Source of the DNA: Euphrasia confusa
Lineage: Eukaryota; Streptophyta; Magnoliopsida; Lamiales; Orobanchaceae
Direction: 5' to 3'
DNA: 64,000 nucleotides
Assembly: GCA_954870475.1 (NCBI GenBank)
Contig: OX940959.1
Span: forward strand, 4,216,001 to 4,280,000
Part shown: positions 43,008 through 54,600 of the stretch, one piece after another
Layout: the number at the start of each line of letters is the position of its first letter
Numbering within the stretch: the stretch's first letter is position 1
Notes under the pieces: generated by a model
Seen by the model: only the letters and a program-made list of their open reading frames with translations
Databases searched by the model: none
What the model was told of the DNA's origin: nothing
Made by a program: the position numbers and the translations under genes

Positions 43008-43518
43008 TGTTGTAGGAACGGACGATGTATAGTATGATAATATCGATAATACTGAAGAAAAGAAATCAACGAAAAATAGAGAAGACAAGAATTTACGTGG
43101 AAACCCAACTGGGAAAAACCACGGGAGAAATGACGAACAATTCACTATAATATTACTTCACGATTACAATGATGATTTACGCTCTAAACCCTCAAATCTC
43201 ACGTAATAGTTATAGCTAGAATAATCGGTGTGTCTATGCTTATGGAGAAGCTCTCTTTATATAGGGGAGAGACCTAATTAATGTATGGAAACATTAATCT
43301 TAGCTCATAGCATGCCTCGTAGGAGAAGGAAAACCAAAACGGACCAGAATTAGGTATTTTCCAAAAATACCACGCCTGCCACTTTCGGCGATCGCCGTTT
43401 GCAACCGGCGGTTGCAGGACCTTTTTGGCGGGCGTTGAATGGCCTTCGGCGGTCGCCGAAAGGCCTCAAAAGAGTCAGTCCCGATTTTTGCAAACGCGGT
43501 GGCACTGACATTACTACA
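43008..43518 (-). repeat. 5' LTR of copia element C (about 511 bp)
   Basis: Minus strand TGTAGTAATGTCAG...CCTACAACA; a TATA-like TATATAAA lies near 43264-43257. A GC-rich part (43380-43465) holds CGGCGATCGCCG and TTCGGCGGTCGCCGAA palindromes like those in the leader of element B. The outer border at 43518 rests on the TGT start only, and the inner edge could shift by 3 bp. Confidence 0.65.
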
Positions 43519-43585
43519 AATATTTTTTCGAGAATAGGGCGTAATATATTTAATTAATACTAATAGGAGTAATAGGTTTATGAAG

Positions 43586-43593
43586 TATATAAA
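43586..43593 (+). promoter_or_regulatory. TATA box of F-box gene 1
   Basis: TATATAAA 77 bp upstream of the F-box gene start codon. Confidence 0.5.
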
Positions 43594-43669
43594 TTAGACT
43601 GTCTAAATTCTTAAATTGAACATATCATTGCAAGATAGGTCTCAGCCGGAGGCCAAAGATCAAAATTAA

Positions 43670-44826
43670 ATGAGTAACAATCCGACCTCTGCCGGTAGTT
43701 CAACCTCAGCCCTTACGCCGCCGTGGATCGAACTCCCTGCAGATGTGACGGCGAATATCCTACGTAGGCTGGGACCTGTCGAAATAATAGCAAGTGCAGA
43801 GAAAGTGTGCACTACCTGGCGGAGCGTGTGCTGGCAACCCTCCCTCTGGCGAGTCATTCACACCAAAACATTCCAACAATATGTCCGTAATCATCATGTC
43901 AACGATGATATTTTGTGCCGACTCGCAGTTGACCGTAGCCAAGGAGAACTGATAGACGTCGATATCGAATATTTTGGTAACGATGATTTGCTTCAATACA
44001 TTTCAGATCGGTAGGTACTGCTAAAATTCTCCTGGATTTATATCTTCGATTATATTTGTATGTGACAATTTCTATTTCAATTGTATTTTGTATAGAAACA
44101 TAATTAGTTTTCTTAAAAATGTAAATGATTATTTATTATTAGTGATATTAGGAATTGGGGGCACATTTTTGACTTTTGAAGTATACATGATTTTAAGAAC
44201 TGATCTTACTTTCCAGATCGAGTCAGCTGAAAAGTATGAGGCTTGCATTCTGCGACATATCAGCAAATGGTTTGACGACAGCAGTAAAAAAGTTCCCGCT
44301 CCTCGAAGAGCTTCACCTATTCTTCATGCCGTCAATCGGTGCTGATGATATCGAAACCATCGGAGTCTCGTGCCCCTTGCTCAAGTCATTCACGTTCAAC
44401 AATCGTGGATACATGCACCTGCTCATGGAAACTGATGAAAGCCATGCGCTGTCTATTGCGAAAAACATGCCCAATTTGCGCCACCTTGCTCTCCGTGGGA
44501 ACAGGTTAAGCAATAAAGGGTTGGAAGCCATTCTTAACGGCTGTATAAATCTTGAGTCTTTAGATCTTCGGCAGTGCTTTAGTGTTTTCTTGCAATGTGA
44601 TATTGGCAGAAGGTGTTCGGAACAGATAAAAGAGTTGAGATGCCCTTTGGACTCCACCGCTGATTATGAGTCGGATGATGACATTTATGATGGTGATGAT
44701 GATGATTTCTTAAATTACGACGACGACGAGTATGGGGAGTTTTACGATGGTTATGAATATGACAATGACAATCCTGATGTGTTCGACCCTGTCCGATTAT
44801 TCAGGTCGTATTTGGGCTTTAGATGA
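43670..44826 (+). CDS. F-box/LRR protein (SKIP19/FBL23-like), two exons
   Basis: Exons 43670-44010 and 44217-44826; a 206-bp GT-AG intron (CG|GTAGGT ... TTCCAG|A) keeps frame and gives 316 residues. Residues about 18-64 form the F-box (WIELPADVTANILRRLGPVE, KVCTTWRSVCWQPSLWRVIH). Leucine-rich repeats follow (LKSMRLAFC, FPLLEELHLFFMPSIG, NLRHLALRGNRLSNKGLEAI, LESLDLRQC). A very acidic Asp/Tyr-rich tail closes it (about 268-308). F-box proteins recruit targets to SCF ubiquitin ligases through SKP1; the LRRs select the target. The gene looks intact. A paralogue lies at 47430. It is flanked by the LTR of copia element C about 150 bp upstream. Confidence 0.85.
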
Positions 44827-45151
44827 TTTTTAAATGTTTGATTTTATTTGATGGCATTTTCTAGTTATTGTGGTTGAATCTTGATGGTGTTGCATGCAAT
44901 TAACTTATTCAATTATTTGAATGCTTTTTTGTTGACTAATTTCATTCCGAGACTACTCGCCTTTATTATTATTATTATTATTATTATTTGTTATTATTAA
45001 TTAATGATTATTTTTATTTTATTAAATAATTTTTACAACAAAAAACTAATTGTTATATAAAAATATTCTATGTATCCCTTAATTTTAATTTTTGTTAGGG
45101 GAATGATTTTTTTTATTAATTAAATTTCATTACAATCATTAAATATATATG
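44827..45151. other. AT-rich 3' flank with (TTA)n tract
   Basis: Downstream of F-box gene 1; a TTA/ATT microsatellite at about 44963-45000. No other feature seen. Confidence 0.6.
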
Positions 45152-45500
45152 TTTTTTTTTTAAAGGTCAATTAAATAGAAAATAAAAGGTGTAGTATTAC
45201 AGTACAACGCAGCCAAAAGAAACATATAGCAGTAAATATACAAAAAGTAAAATTACCAAACTATATGCCACACTCGCTTCAATGCCCGTGCCTGAAGAGA
45301 ATCTGAGAGTCGTAAAGAGATGATCCTCTCCCGTATGATAGAAAGAGCATGAGTAGCCACTACTCCAGACGACACCGAGCGAGACTCTTGTATCCTCGTG
45401 TTCCTCTCCTGCCAAATAAAGTAAACCAAAGCAGCAAGAAGTCCACGATAGGCGCAAGAAATCCAGTGCTTCCCACGCCACGCCACCGACTAGAAGCACT
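45152..45500 (-). mobile_element. LINE 3' fragment (non-LTR retrotransposon tail)
   Basis: On the minus strand, 45486-45253 encodes HWISCAYRGLLAALVYFIWQ, ERNTRIQ and RERIISLRLS, the pattern at the end of plant LINE ORF2 (zf-RVT tail, WxxxVYFIWQERN). A short 3' part is followed by a poly(A) tract (poly(T) at 45152-45161 on the plus strand). The 5' side stops at the CACTA end at 45501, so the copy is 5' truncated or cut by later events. Confidence 0.65.
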
Positions 45501-46296
45501 CACTACAAAAAAGTCGCGGATCCCCTACGGGGATCCCCTACGGCTAGAAGCCCGTAGGGACGCCCCTACGGCATCCCCTACGGGAGATACTATATTGACA
45601 TCCCCTACGGCTCCCCCTACGGCTTGAGACGTAGGGGATAATCCCGTAGGGGGTTCCCGTAGGGGTCTAGGCGGGAATGCGCGCGCCTCGTTTCCCTCCA
45701 AGAGTCTATACGGGGTCCCCTACGGGTGATCCGTAGGCTACTAGGCCCTACGGGAGAATTCCCGTAGGGGACGAGGCGCGGAGACCCCCTACGGTGGATC
45801 CCGTAGGGGTAAGTTAATTACCCCCTACGGCTTACTAGCCCGTAGGGGCCCCTACGGGAATATCCCCGTAGGGGACAATTAAAACGGTGCCGTATTAGAT
45901 TATATAAGGCCCCTACGGGAATTCCCCGTAGGGGAGTCCAAAACGACACCGTTTCTGATAATACTTATGCCCTACGGGTAAGGCCGTAGGGGGTAGCCGT
46001 AGGGCTCTTCTGAATATCAGAAACGGGATAGAGTCTTTTTTTTCATCCTGTTCTTTGCGAAATAAAATAGAGGGGTTAGGGTTTCGGGCGATTTCCGGCG
46101 ACGAGGTCCTTGCTCCGGTGAATTCAAGGTCCAAGAAACTCAATCCTACCAAAACTCGAAGTCTTTAAGGTAAGAACACGAATTTCCCCCTTTTATTGGT
46201 TTAATTTTTGAAATTTGAAAATAATATGATTTTGTTAGAAATCGAGATTTTTGGTTGATTGTTAGTTGTATGGTTGTTAATGTGTTTTTCGTAGTG
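45501..46296 (+). mobile_element. Non-autonomous CACTA element
   Basis: Left end CACTACAAAAAAGTC (45501) and right end TTTTTCGTAGTG (46296) form CACTAC(A/G)AAAAA inverted termini. The left 520 bp is filled with CCCTACGG/CCGTAGGG words on both strands, the subterminal repeats expected for CACTA transposase binding. A leader-like region with 'ggtttcgggcgatttccggc' and a possible first exon donor (AAG|GTAAGA near 46169) follows. No transposase coding. The 3-bp duplication is not evident (ACT left, TAT right), so flanks have been altered. Confidence 0.75.
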
Positions 46297-46302
46297 TATA
46301 TA

Positions 46303-46610
46303 TCATGTCACACTAACTTGTGTGGCATGCCATGTCACACTATGTGACATGCATGCATGCAAGCCATGCATACAAAGCATGCAATGCATCCAATGCACGT
46401 AAAATCCACATGTGTTGATTCTAAATCAATACTATTAACAAGTATCGCTATACATCATCAAGTCCGTGTGTGACCTTGTATGTATGATTATCGATCAATA
46501 TTATATTGCTCTCAGCAATAAACAATATTATCAATTAATCATTTAACATCCATAGACGACCTTATTACTTTATCGATTGCACACGTAGGATCGAAGGACA
46601 TAAACCAACA
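46303..46610 (-). repeat. Partial LTR related to copia element B
   Basis: Closely resembles 41890-42190: 'gtgtggcatgccatgtcaca', 'catccatagacgacctta', 'gatcgaaggacat', ending CCAACA at 46610. Only the 5' third of the LTR is present (minus orientation), truncated next to the CACTA end. Confidence 0.8.
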
Positions 46611-47429
46611 GGGCCGCCGCGGATTCTTTACCTGCAATTTTCTTTCTCTGATCCTGAATCGGCTCTGTGAAAAAAGAGAAACGAGAGGACTCCCCATTTC
46701 GGATTTAGGTTTTCATTGAATTTGAGTTGGAAGCGATTTCGAATTTTTAGAGTTCTTCCAACTGGAAATTGGAGATTGCATTATTGTGAGAAACCAGAGA
46801 AACGAGGTGGGATCAGAGATGGAGATGAGAAACGATGACTCCCCGTCTTTATTTTTTTTGTTTTGTTTTAACTAGAATCACTTCCCGTGTAATACACGTA
46901 TAATTTTTTTGAAAATTAATCGTATAAAATAATTTAAATAATTAATTTTTATTTTGTAGATTTTATTTTTTTTTTAAATTAATCGTATTTAATATTTTAA
47001 ATAATTAATTTGTATTTTATAAATTTTTCTAAAATTAATAGAATGAAATTATTTTAATAATTAATTTATATTTTGTAGATAATTAAATATTTTATTCTGA
47101 AATTGAATATAAATAATGGTGCCGTAAATTAGTTGATTATTTTTTGGTCAAAAAATAATACAAGCAAAAAAATGATTTATTATCCTATCATGGGCTTGTC
47201 CAATGATTGGGTAAAGCCTGCATCATTTCACAAACAGCGGCCCAAGTTATCCAAGGGCCCTGGATTCTGAAGCGGCGGGCCATGTAAATGTATTTGTATT
47301 TGAAGGGTTGTCTTGATTTTCGACACAGCATTAATATTCCCCTTTTCGGTTCTCTCGATCATCGAAATTGAACTATAAATAATGGTGCCGTAGATTAGCT
47401 GATTATCTACCAAAGTGAATTCAATCAAT
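46611..47429. other. Intergenic region upstream of F-box gene 2
   Basis: AT-rich from 46850. Contains a ~35-bp direct repeat, 'ataaataatggtgccgta', at about 47109 and 47374. The second copy includes TATAAAT (47374-47380) about 50 bp before the start codon and could be the TATA box of F-box gene 2. Sequence at 47290-47335 resembles 63345-63400. Confidence 0.5.
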
Positions 47430-48408
47430 ATGAATGCCGATAGTAGTTCATCGGCAGCCCCTCAGCCGCCGTGGGTTGAACTCCCCCGCGATGTGACGTC
47501 CAATATCCTTGGCAGGCTTGGGCCGGTAGAGATATTGCAAAGTGCACAGAAAGTGTGTACTACTTGGTGGCGCGTGTGTTGCGAACCCTCCTTTTGGCGA
47601 GTCATTCACATCAAAAAACTCACCCAAATCTACAGCCCCTACAAAGAACATATGGCGTACCGCTGTGCAGTGAATCTAAGCCAGGGAGAGCTGATCGACA
47701 TCAGTCTTGAATATGTATGCACCGATGAGTTGCTTCAGTTCATTTCTGATAGGTATAAAACATTTAATTTCTTGCTATTTGCTCATATATTAATTAATTA
47801 TTATCAGCGACTAAGCATAATTTTGTACCAGGTCAAGTAATCTCAAGCGTCTGAGGCTTGAACGCTGCGGCTCTATATCAACAAATGGTTTGATTTCTGC
47901 CCTCAAAAACTTCCTGCTCCTTGAAGAAATTCACCTCTTATTAATGCCGTCAATCCATGCTATGGATATCGGAATCATCGGCGTCTCGTGTCCCGTGCTT
48001 GTGTCATTTACGTTCAACAGTCGTGTCTACAAGAACCAGTTACGAATAGCTAATGACAACCATGCATTTTATATCGCTGAAAGCATGCCCAATTTGCTCC
48101 ACCTTAGCCTCATTGGGAACAAGTTGAGCAATGAGGGTCTAGAAGCCATTCTCGACGGCTGTAAAAATCTCGAGTAGCTTGATCTCCGGCGATGCATTTG
48201 TGTTGACTTGCAATGTGAATTGGGGAGAAGGTGTTCGGAGCAAATAAAAGATCTGCGACGTCCTTTGGACTCCACTGATATATATGAGGTCGATTGTTAT
48301 TCTTCTTCTGAAGAAGATCGAAATGACGAGTATTATTATTACAATGAGTATGACGAGTCTTGTGATGGTTATGAAGATCTTGGATTCTTTTGCGAAGATT
48401 ATTTTTGA
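47430..48408 (+). pseudogene. F-box/LRR paralogue with premature stop
   Basis: Exons 47430-47752 and 47832-48408, intron GT-AG at the same place and phase as F-box gene 1. F-box WVELPRDVTSNILGRLGPVE, KVCTTWWRVCCEPSFWRVIH; LRRs LKRLRLERC, LLLEEIHLLLMPSIHAMD, LLHLSLIGNKLSNEGLEAIL. At 48175-48177 the Ser of LESLDLR is TAG. The frame reopens (LDLRRCICVDLQCELGRRCS) to an acidic tail and stop at 48406-48408. Without the nonsense codon it would encode 299 residues. As it stands the product lacks the last LRR and acidic tail. A truncated but active F-box protein is possible; pseudogene is the simpler reading. Confidence 0.8.
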
Positions 48409-49876
48409 GAACCTCAAACGAGTCCTGCATATAGGATATGTCTGTAGGGTTGTGTTATTGGTTCATTGTTTGTTTCTAAATTAATGTCATCATTGTAGTA
48501 ACTGAGCAGCTTTATAAGCGTCTTTTTTTAATATTATCTTTAATAATACATGGAAATGTATAATAAGTCATAACATGAAAATGATTTTATTTCAAATTCT
48601 TGTAATATTTTATTTTTCAATTCTACAACAAATTTCAAAGTTTAGTTATTTGAATCATCTACTGTTATATATGTAGACTAGTAATTTTTTCTTACAAAAG
48701 TGTTCACTCCTTTTTTGTAATTTGAATTAAAATTTTGTTGTACTTTGATTTTTGGTGTCATAATTCTAAACAAGTTCACTTATATTTATTTTCACTTTTT
48801 TCTTTATCTGTCCAATACTCATTTTGTCCCATATAAAAATAATAACACTTTAAAAATAAATCAATCCATTTACATATATACTTTAAAAATAAGAAACAAA
48901 TACTTTAATATTCTACCCACTTTAAAAATAAATCAATCCATATACATATATACTTTAAAAATAATAAACAAATACTTTAGTATTAATTTTTTATTTAAAA
49001 AAATAAATTACCAAATAAGAGTAACTACAACTTTAAAATTTTAATATAACATATTAATGATTAAATGGCTTTAAACTTTTAATTACCGTCTTCCATATAG
49101 ATATTAATGGTTAAATGGATGGGTAGACGTATTTTTATTGGGTATTTTTCTAGAAAAAAAAAAGAAAAAATAATTATTTTATTAGAAAAACTGCCATAGA
49201 AAAATTACTCAATTCTTTAATAATAAGTCAACTTTACGTTTCAAAATAATAGAATTCTATTTATCAAACAATAAATAAATCATTTTTTTAAAATTTAAAA
49301 TACAGTTTTAAAATAAATTCAACAGGGCCATCGTAAGTAGCCTCACTATAAATTTGAGACTTGAAAATAGGAAAGCGAGTGGGAGCAGATATATAAAGAT
49401 GGAAGCATGTGATTATTCTCAACCAACAGTAATTTCCGCAAAGGCTATCCAAATTTAGGGCCTACAGATGAAATTAAAAAGCTTTCATTATTTATTTATT
49501 GCAAAAATGTTTCACTTACATAATGTGTCAAGTGACATCGACATTAGATAGTATTAGTATCTTTACTGTCTGTATTCATTTTCAATGACTCCCAAACACA
49601 AATAGTTGTACTCTTGCACTCATGGATAGTTTTATTTTTTTTAGGGCTAACCAGCTAAACTACCACATAAATTTAAAGAAAATCTTCATAAAAATATGAG
49701 GGTGAGCTAGCTAGAGCCCCTAGCTAGCCCAAATGAAGATTCGTCCTTGGATGATACCGTTAAATACATATATCCCGAACGGAACGAATGAGTGAACATA
49801 TATAACACCAAAACCCTATCCAAGCCCATGAAGCGAGAGCAATCGACCAATCCAACACTGCAACACATGCTAATAT
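48409..49876. other. AT-rich intergenic DNA with a short tandem repeat
   Basis: Contains a two-unit ~70-bp repeat at 48852-48990 ('aaaataaatcaatccat', 'atacatatatactttaaaaa'). 48607-48854 is the source or sister of a duplicated segment found split around the TRIM at 49879-50671. No genes recognised. Confidence 0.6.
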
Positions 49877-49927
49877 CGTTTTATTTTTCAATTCTACAAA
49901 TTTCAAAGTTTAGTTATTTGAATCATC

Positions 49928-50490
49928 TGTTAAAATTGTATGTGTTGTGGTCACTTGTGAGTTGTTCTACATTGAATATTTGAGGAAAGGGGGACCAAAA
50001 TATAAGAGTAGGGAGCTACTCCACCTAGTACCAATTGGTTTTAGGATGGAACCTTCCTACATGTCCCGGGTCTTCTCTTTCCCGTCTTTGTGCGCTAGTC
50101 GTGGGACCGCACTCACACACCTCCGATTTCAACATGGTATCAGAGCAATGTAGCTTCTGTTGCGTGTTGCGTTTACGGCCCATCGGTTCGACCTCCCATG
50201 TAGTGACGTCAGGGCACAGTGGTGGTTGCTCGGTCAGAGGGGTCGACCATTGTTGTGGTGGGACCGATTTGTCTAGGACTCACAAGTGAGGGGGTGTGTT
50301 AAAATTGTATGTGTTGTGGTCACTTGTGAGTTGTCCCACATTGAATATTTGAGGAAAGGGGGACCAAAATATAAGAGTAGGGAGCTACTCCACCTAGTAC
50401 CAATTGGTTTTAGGATGAAACCTTCCTACATGTCCCGGGTCTTCTCTTTCCCGTCTTTGTGCGCTAGTCGTGGGACCGCACTCACACACA
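49928..50490 (+). mobile_element. TRIM (terminal-repeat retrotransposon in miniature)
   Basis: Two 193-bp direct repeats (49928-50120 and 50297-50489), starting TGTTAAAATTGTATG, differ at only a few positions. A primer site TGGTATCAGAGC (50135-50146) follows the first and a purine tract AAGTGAGGGGG precedes the second. The internal part is about 175 bp with no coding capacity. The sister segment at 48607-48854 lacks it, so the insertion site is seen empty (gaatcatct|...|actagtaatttttt). Small differences at the junction leave the exact target duplication unclear. Confidence 0.8.
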
Positions 50491-50671
50491 TCCTATACTA
50501 GTAATTTTTTCTTACAAAAGTGTCCACTCCTTTTTTTGTAATTTGAATTAAAATTTTGTTGTACTTTGATTTTTGGTGTCATAATTTTAAACAAGTTCAC
50601 TTATATTTATTTTCACTTTCGTCTTTATTTGTCCAATACTCATTTTGTCCCATATAAAAATAATCACACTT
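50491..50671. repeat. Right half of duplicated intergenic segment
   Basis: Matches 48676-48854 ('actagtaattttttcttaca', 'ttgtcccatataaaaataat') with few changes; its left half is at 49879-49927, on the other side of the TRIM. Confidence 0.8.
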
Positions 50672-50913
50672 CTTTTGTAATGGTTGAAAAAATCGTCGAA
50701 AATCACAACGAGCTTCGCCGAGGATCGAACTCAATCACAAACCAATAAACGTACACAAAAACTTGAATTCTCGATCGTGGCTCAATCACTCAACACTTAG
50801 GTAACGGTGAGTTAGTATTGATAACCACGAACACAAGCCTAAACTCACAAACACAACGATTTTACGTGTTTTGATTGCCGGAAGAAAGATCTATGTACAC
50901 GGTGGAGGGAAAG

Positions 50914-51060
50914 CAGTGGCGGACCTACATGGAGCCGAGGGTGGGCGTCGGCCCCCACTGAAATTTAAAATAAAATTACATGTATATATATATTTGCATT
51001 GGTTAATTGCATTCAACAAAGAATTACTATATCACGGTCCCACCGCCCCCACTGAGTTTT
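50914..51060 (+). mobile_element. Possible hAT element 5' end
   Basis: CAGTGGCGGACCTACATGG followed by 'gtgggcgtcggcccccactg' resembles the start of plant hAT elements of the CAGTGGCGGA type. The other end is not recognised, and the copia element at 51403 lies downstream. Preceding DNA (50672-50913) is unassigned. Confidence 0.4.
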
Positions 51061-51402
51061 GTTAGAAAGTTTACTATATCTATATTAAATGTATTTGTTC
51101 ATTAAATTGAATTAAATATAAAAATTTGTGTCAAAGTAAAAACATAATTCGAATTAGAATCTTTATGTAAGTGAAAAATTATGGCTTTTGTTAAAGTAAA
51201 ATAGTACACTTAGCTATGTCCCGTATAATTAAGTTATTTGACATGGACATGCGTATTACAAATTATGTTATACTATTTGATAAAACAAATATAGAAAAAT
51301 GTATATTCAAGTTAAAAAATAAAATAATTGTTATTAGTGTTTAAATTATAAAGAGATATTGAAAGTTAAAAAATAAAATAATTGTTATTAGCGTTTAAAT
51401 TA

Positions 51403-51652
51403 TAAAGAGATATTGAAGTTTTATGTGAAAATATATTGAATGAAAGGAATAATTTTCATTGATTGCGGCTGATGGATACAAGTCCTATTTATAGGAACAA
51501 TGAGCTACCAATAAAAGACCTAGAGCCCGTAATTAGCTAAGGGACAAAAACCCCAGCTGAAACATGAGGGCATAAAGGACAATTCAAAAATAGGCTAAAT
51601 TAGGTTAACTTATTCAAATGAATTTGGGGGTTTGTCTGAGCGGGAGTTATTA
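51403..51652 (-). repeat. 3' LTR of copia element D
   Basis: 250 bp; a polypurine tract (GAGGGGGG on the minus strand, 51661-51654) abuts it. TATAAATA on the minus strand (51493-51486) is a likely TATA box. Confidence 0.85.
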
Positions 51653-54600
51653 TCCCCCCTCAAGCTCGACGACGGCGATCTGGAGCTTGTTCTTGAGGCG
51701 CGTGTGAGCTTGTTCCGGCAGCAATTTTGTGAAGACATCAGCCAATTGATCGAAGGCAGGTACATGACGGACTGAGATCGATTTTTTGCGAACGTGTTCA
51801 CGGATGAAATGCAAGTCGATTTCGACATGCTTGGTTCGAGCTTGAACCACTTCTTGTGTAGACATATGAACGGCGCTGAGATTATCGACCCAAACAACAG
51901 GAGGTATTTGAGGTAAGCATCGCAATTCTTTGAGTATAGATTTTATCCAGAGGAGCTCAACAACAGAATGACCGAGGCTCCTGTATTCAGCCTCTGCACT
52001 GGAGCGGCTAACTGTGGGTTGCTTTTTTGAACTCCAGGAAACTATATTTCCACCATAGAAGATGCAGTAGCCTGAAGTTGAGTGACGGTCATCCGGGTCT
52101 GAAGCCCAATCAGCATCTGAAAAGCCAGTGAGTTGAAGATGGTGAGGTTTCCTGACATGAAGACCATGGTGAGCTGTACCTGCAACATATCTAAGAAGCC
52201 GTTTGACAGCTTTGAAGTGGATATCAGATGGAGATTGCATAAATTGACTGAGGCGATTTACTGCAAATGTGATATCTGGTCTGGTGAGTGTTAGGTATTG
52301 AAGACTTCCAATAAGCTGTCTATAAGGTGTGGGATCAGAAAGGGTATGGCCATCATATTTGGAGTAGGTTGAAGAACTCACCATAGGTGTGGGAGCAGAA
52401 TTAGCTCCTGACATGCCAGCTTTATGAAGGATTTCAGAGGCATACTTCTGTTGGGATAGAAAAAGGCCAGTAGGGTTTTGGATATCTCAACACCCAAGAA
52501 GTAATGCAGTGGACCAAGATCTTTGAGGGAGAAAGAGGTGGAAAGTTTCTTTATAATGGTGCTGATATGAAGTAGAGAGCTTCCTGTGATGATGATATCA
52601 TCAACATACACAAGGATGAAAGTAGTGGCAGTTGAGGTATGCTGGAAGTATAATGATGAATCAGCCTTTGATGAAAAGAAGCCAAGGTCAAGAAGTTTAG
52701 CTTTGAGGCTGTCCTATCAAGTTTTAGAGGCTTGTTTTAAGCCATAAATAGCTTTGTTTAACTTGCATACCATGTTTTCTTTTCCAGGTATCTCATAACC
52801 AGGAGGTTGGTACATGTACAAAGGAGTGTCTGGATCCAACTTACCATTCAAGAAAGCATTGTCCACATCAATCTGCTTGATGCACCAATTTCTGGAAAGT
52901 GCAATGGTAAGAATGATCCTTATAGTAGCAGGTTTGTTGATTGGACTGAAAACATCTATGTAGTCAATTCCAGCTATTTGGGTAAAGCCTTTGGCCACAA
53001 GCCTTGCTTTATGTTTCTGAATTGTGTCATCTGCATTTTGTTTTAATTTGAACAACCACCTGCAACCAATAACATTGGAATGTGGTGGGGGTGGTACTAA
53101 AACCCATGTGGAATTTTTATGTAAGGCTGTGTATTCTAGGTCCATAGCATGCTTCCATTCAGGCTGTTGAATAGCTTGCTTATAAGATGTAGGTTCAGTG
53201 GTTAAAGGGATTTTGGATGTTGAGGTTGAAAGATATGTTTTAGGTTTAAAAATGCCAGCCTTAGATCTTGTAGTCATAGTATGAGTGGGTACAGGATTAA
53301 TAGCAGGTGGGGGTAAATTGATAGGGACAGGACTTGGGGATCTGATAGGAGCAGGAGATAATGGTGGTGATTTATTATTATGGCTATTAGGAGAAGGTGT
53401 TATAGATGGATTCTGTGATGGGGTAGACTCAGAGCTTGAGCTGGAATGGGATTCAGTAGAAGGTGGTGATTGGTTAACAATATCATTATTTGGGATGTGT
53501 GGATGTGGTGGATTATCTGGAGGGTGATCATTGTTGGGAGGGTTTAAAACAGGTGGAGGGTTTAAGAAAGGTATGGGGGATGTAATATGAGGATTTTCAT
53601 GGTGGGGAGTATTTGTAGAAGGAACAATGAGAGCAGAGAACACCTGTTCATTGAATACTACATTTCTGGAGATAATGGTTTTGTGATTAGGAAGTTCAAT
53701 TTTGAACCCCTTGTATTGTGGATGATATCCCAGAAATATACCAGGTAGAGATTTTGGTTCCAGTTTATGATTATTATAGGGCTTGACATGTGGGAATGCT
53801 TGGCAGCCAAATACTTTTAGAGAAGTATAATCAGGATGATGGCCAAAGAGTTTATAGTAGGGGCTAGTAAACTGTAGAGTGCTCTGTGGTACTCTGTTTA
53901 AGAGGTGGACAGCTGTAGCAAATGCATCCTCCCAATAGCTGCCAGGTAAACCAGAGGTATTTAGAAGACTTAATCCAGATTCAATGATGTGTCTATGTTT
54001 CCTTTCAGCAGCACCATTTTGCTGTGGTGTGTAAGGACAAGATAGTTGATGAATAATTCCAGCCTCTGTGAATATGTTAGATAAAGGTTTGAATTATGTC
54101 CCTCCATCACTGTGTAGAATTTTTATTTTATGGCCATGCTGCAGCTCAACTTGATTTTTGAAGTGTATGAAAGCCTTGGCAGTGTCTGATTTAGCTGTTA
54201 GAAAGTATATCCATGTAAACCTGCTAAAGTCATCCACAAAAGACACATAATATCTATGTCCATAAACAGAAGTAATTGGGACAGGGCCCCAAAGGTGTGT
54301 GTGAATAGTGTGCAGGGGAACAATGGCCCTTTTGTGAATATGATCAAAAGGTAAGACATGAGATTTAGACTGCGCACACTGAGTACAAAAATGAAAATTA
54401 CTTTTATTATAAAAAGGAATATTACAAAGTTGCAGAGCTTTCTTTGTAACAGGGATAGATGGATGGCCCAATCTTTGGTGTCATAATTCAAGTGTTCTAG
54501 AAGACTTTACAACAGAAGAAAAAGAACTAATGTCTTGACTCTGATGTTGTGTCCTTGCAGGTGTGATGGCCAGCTTATTTGGGGAGGAATTAGCATAATG

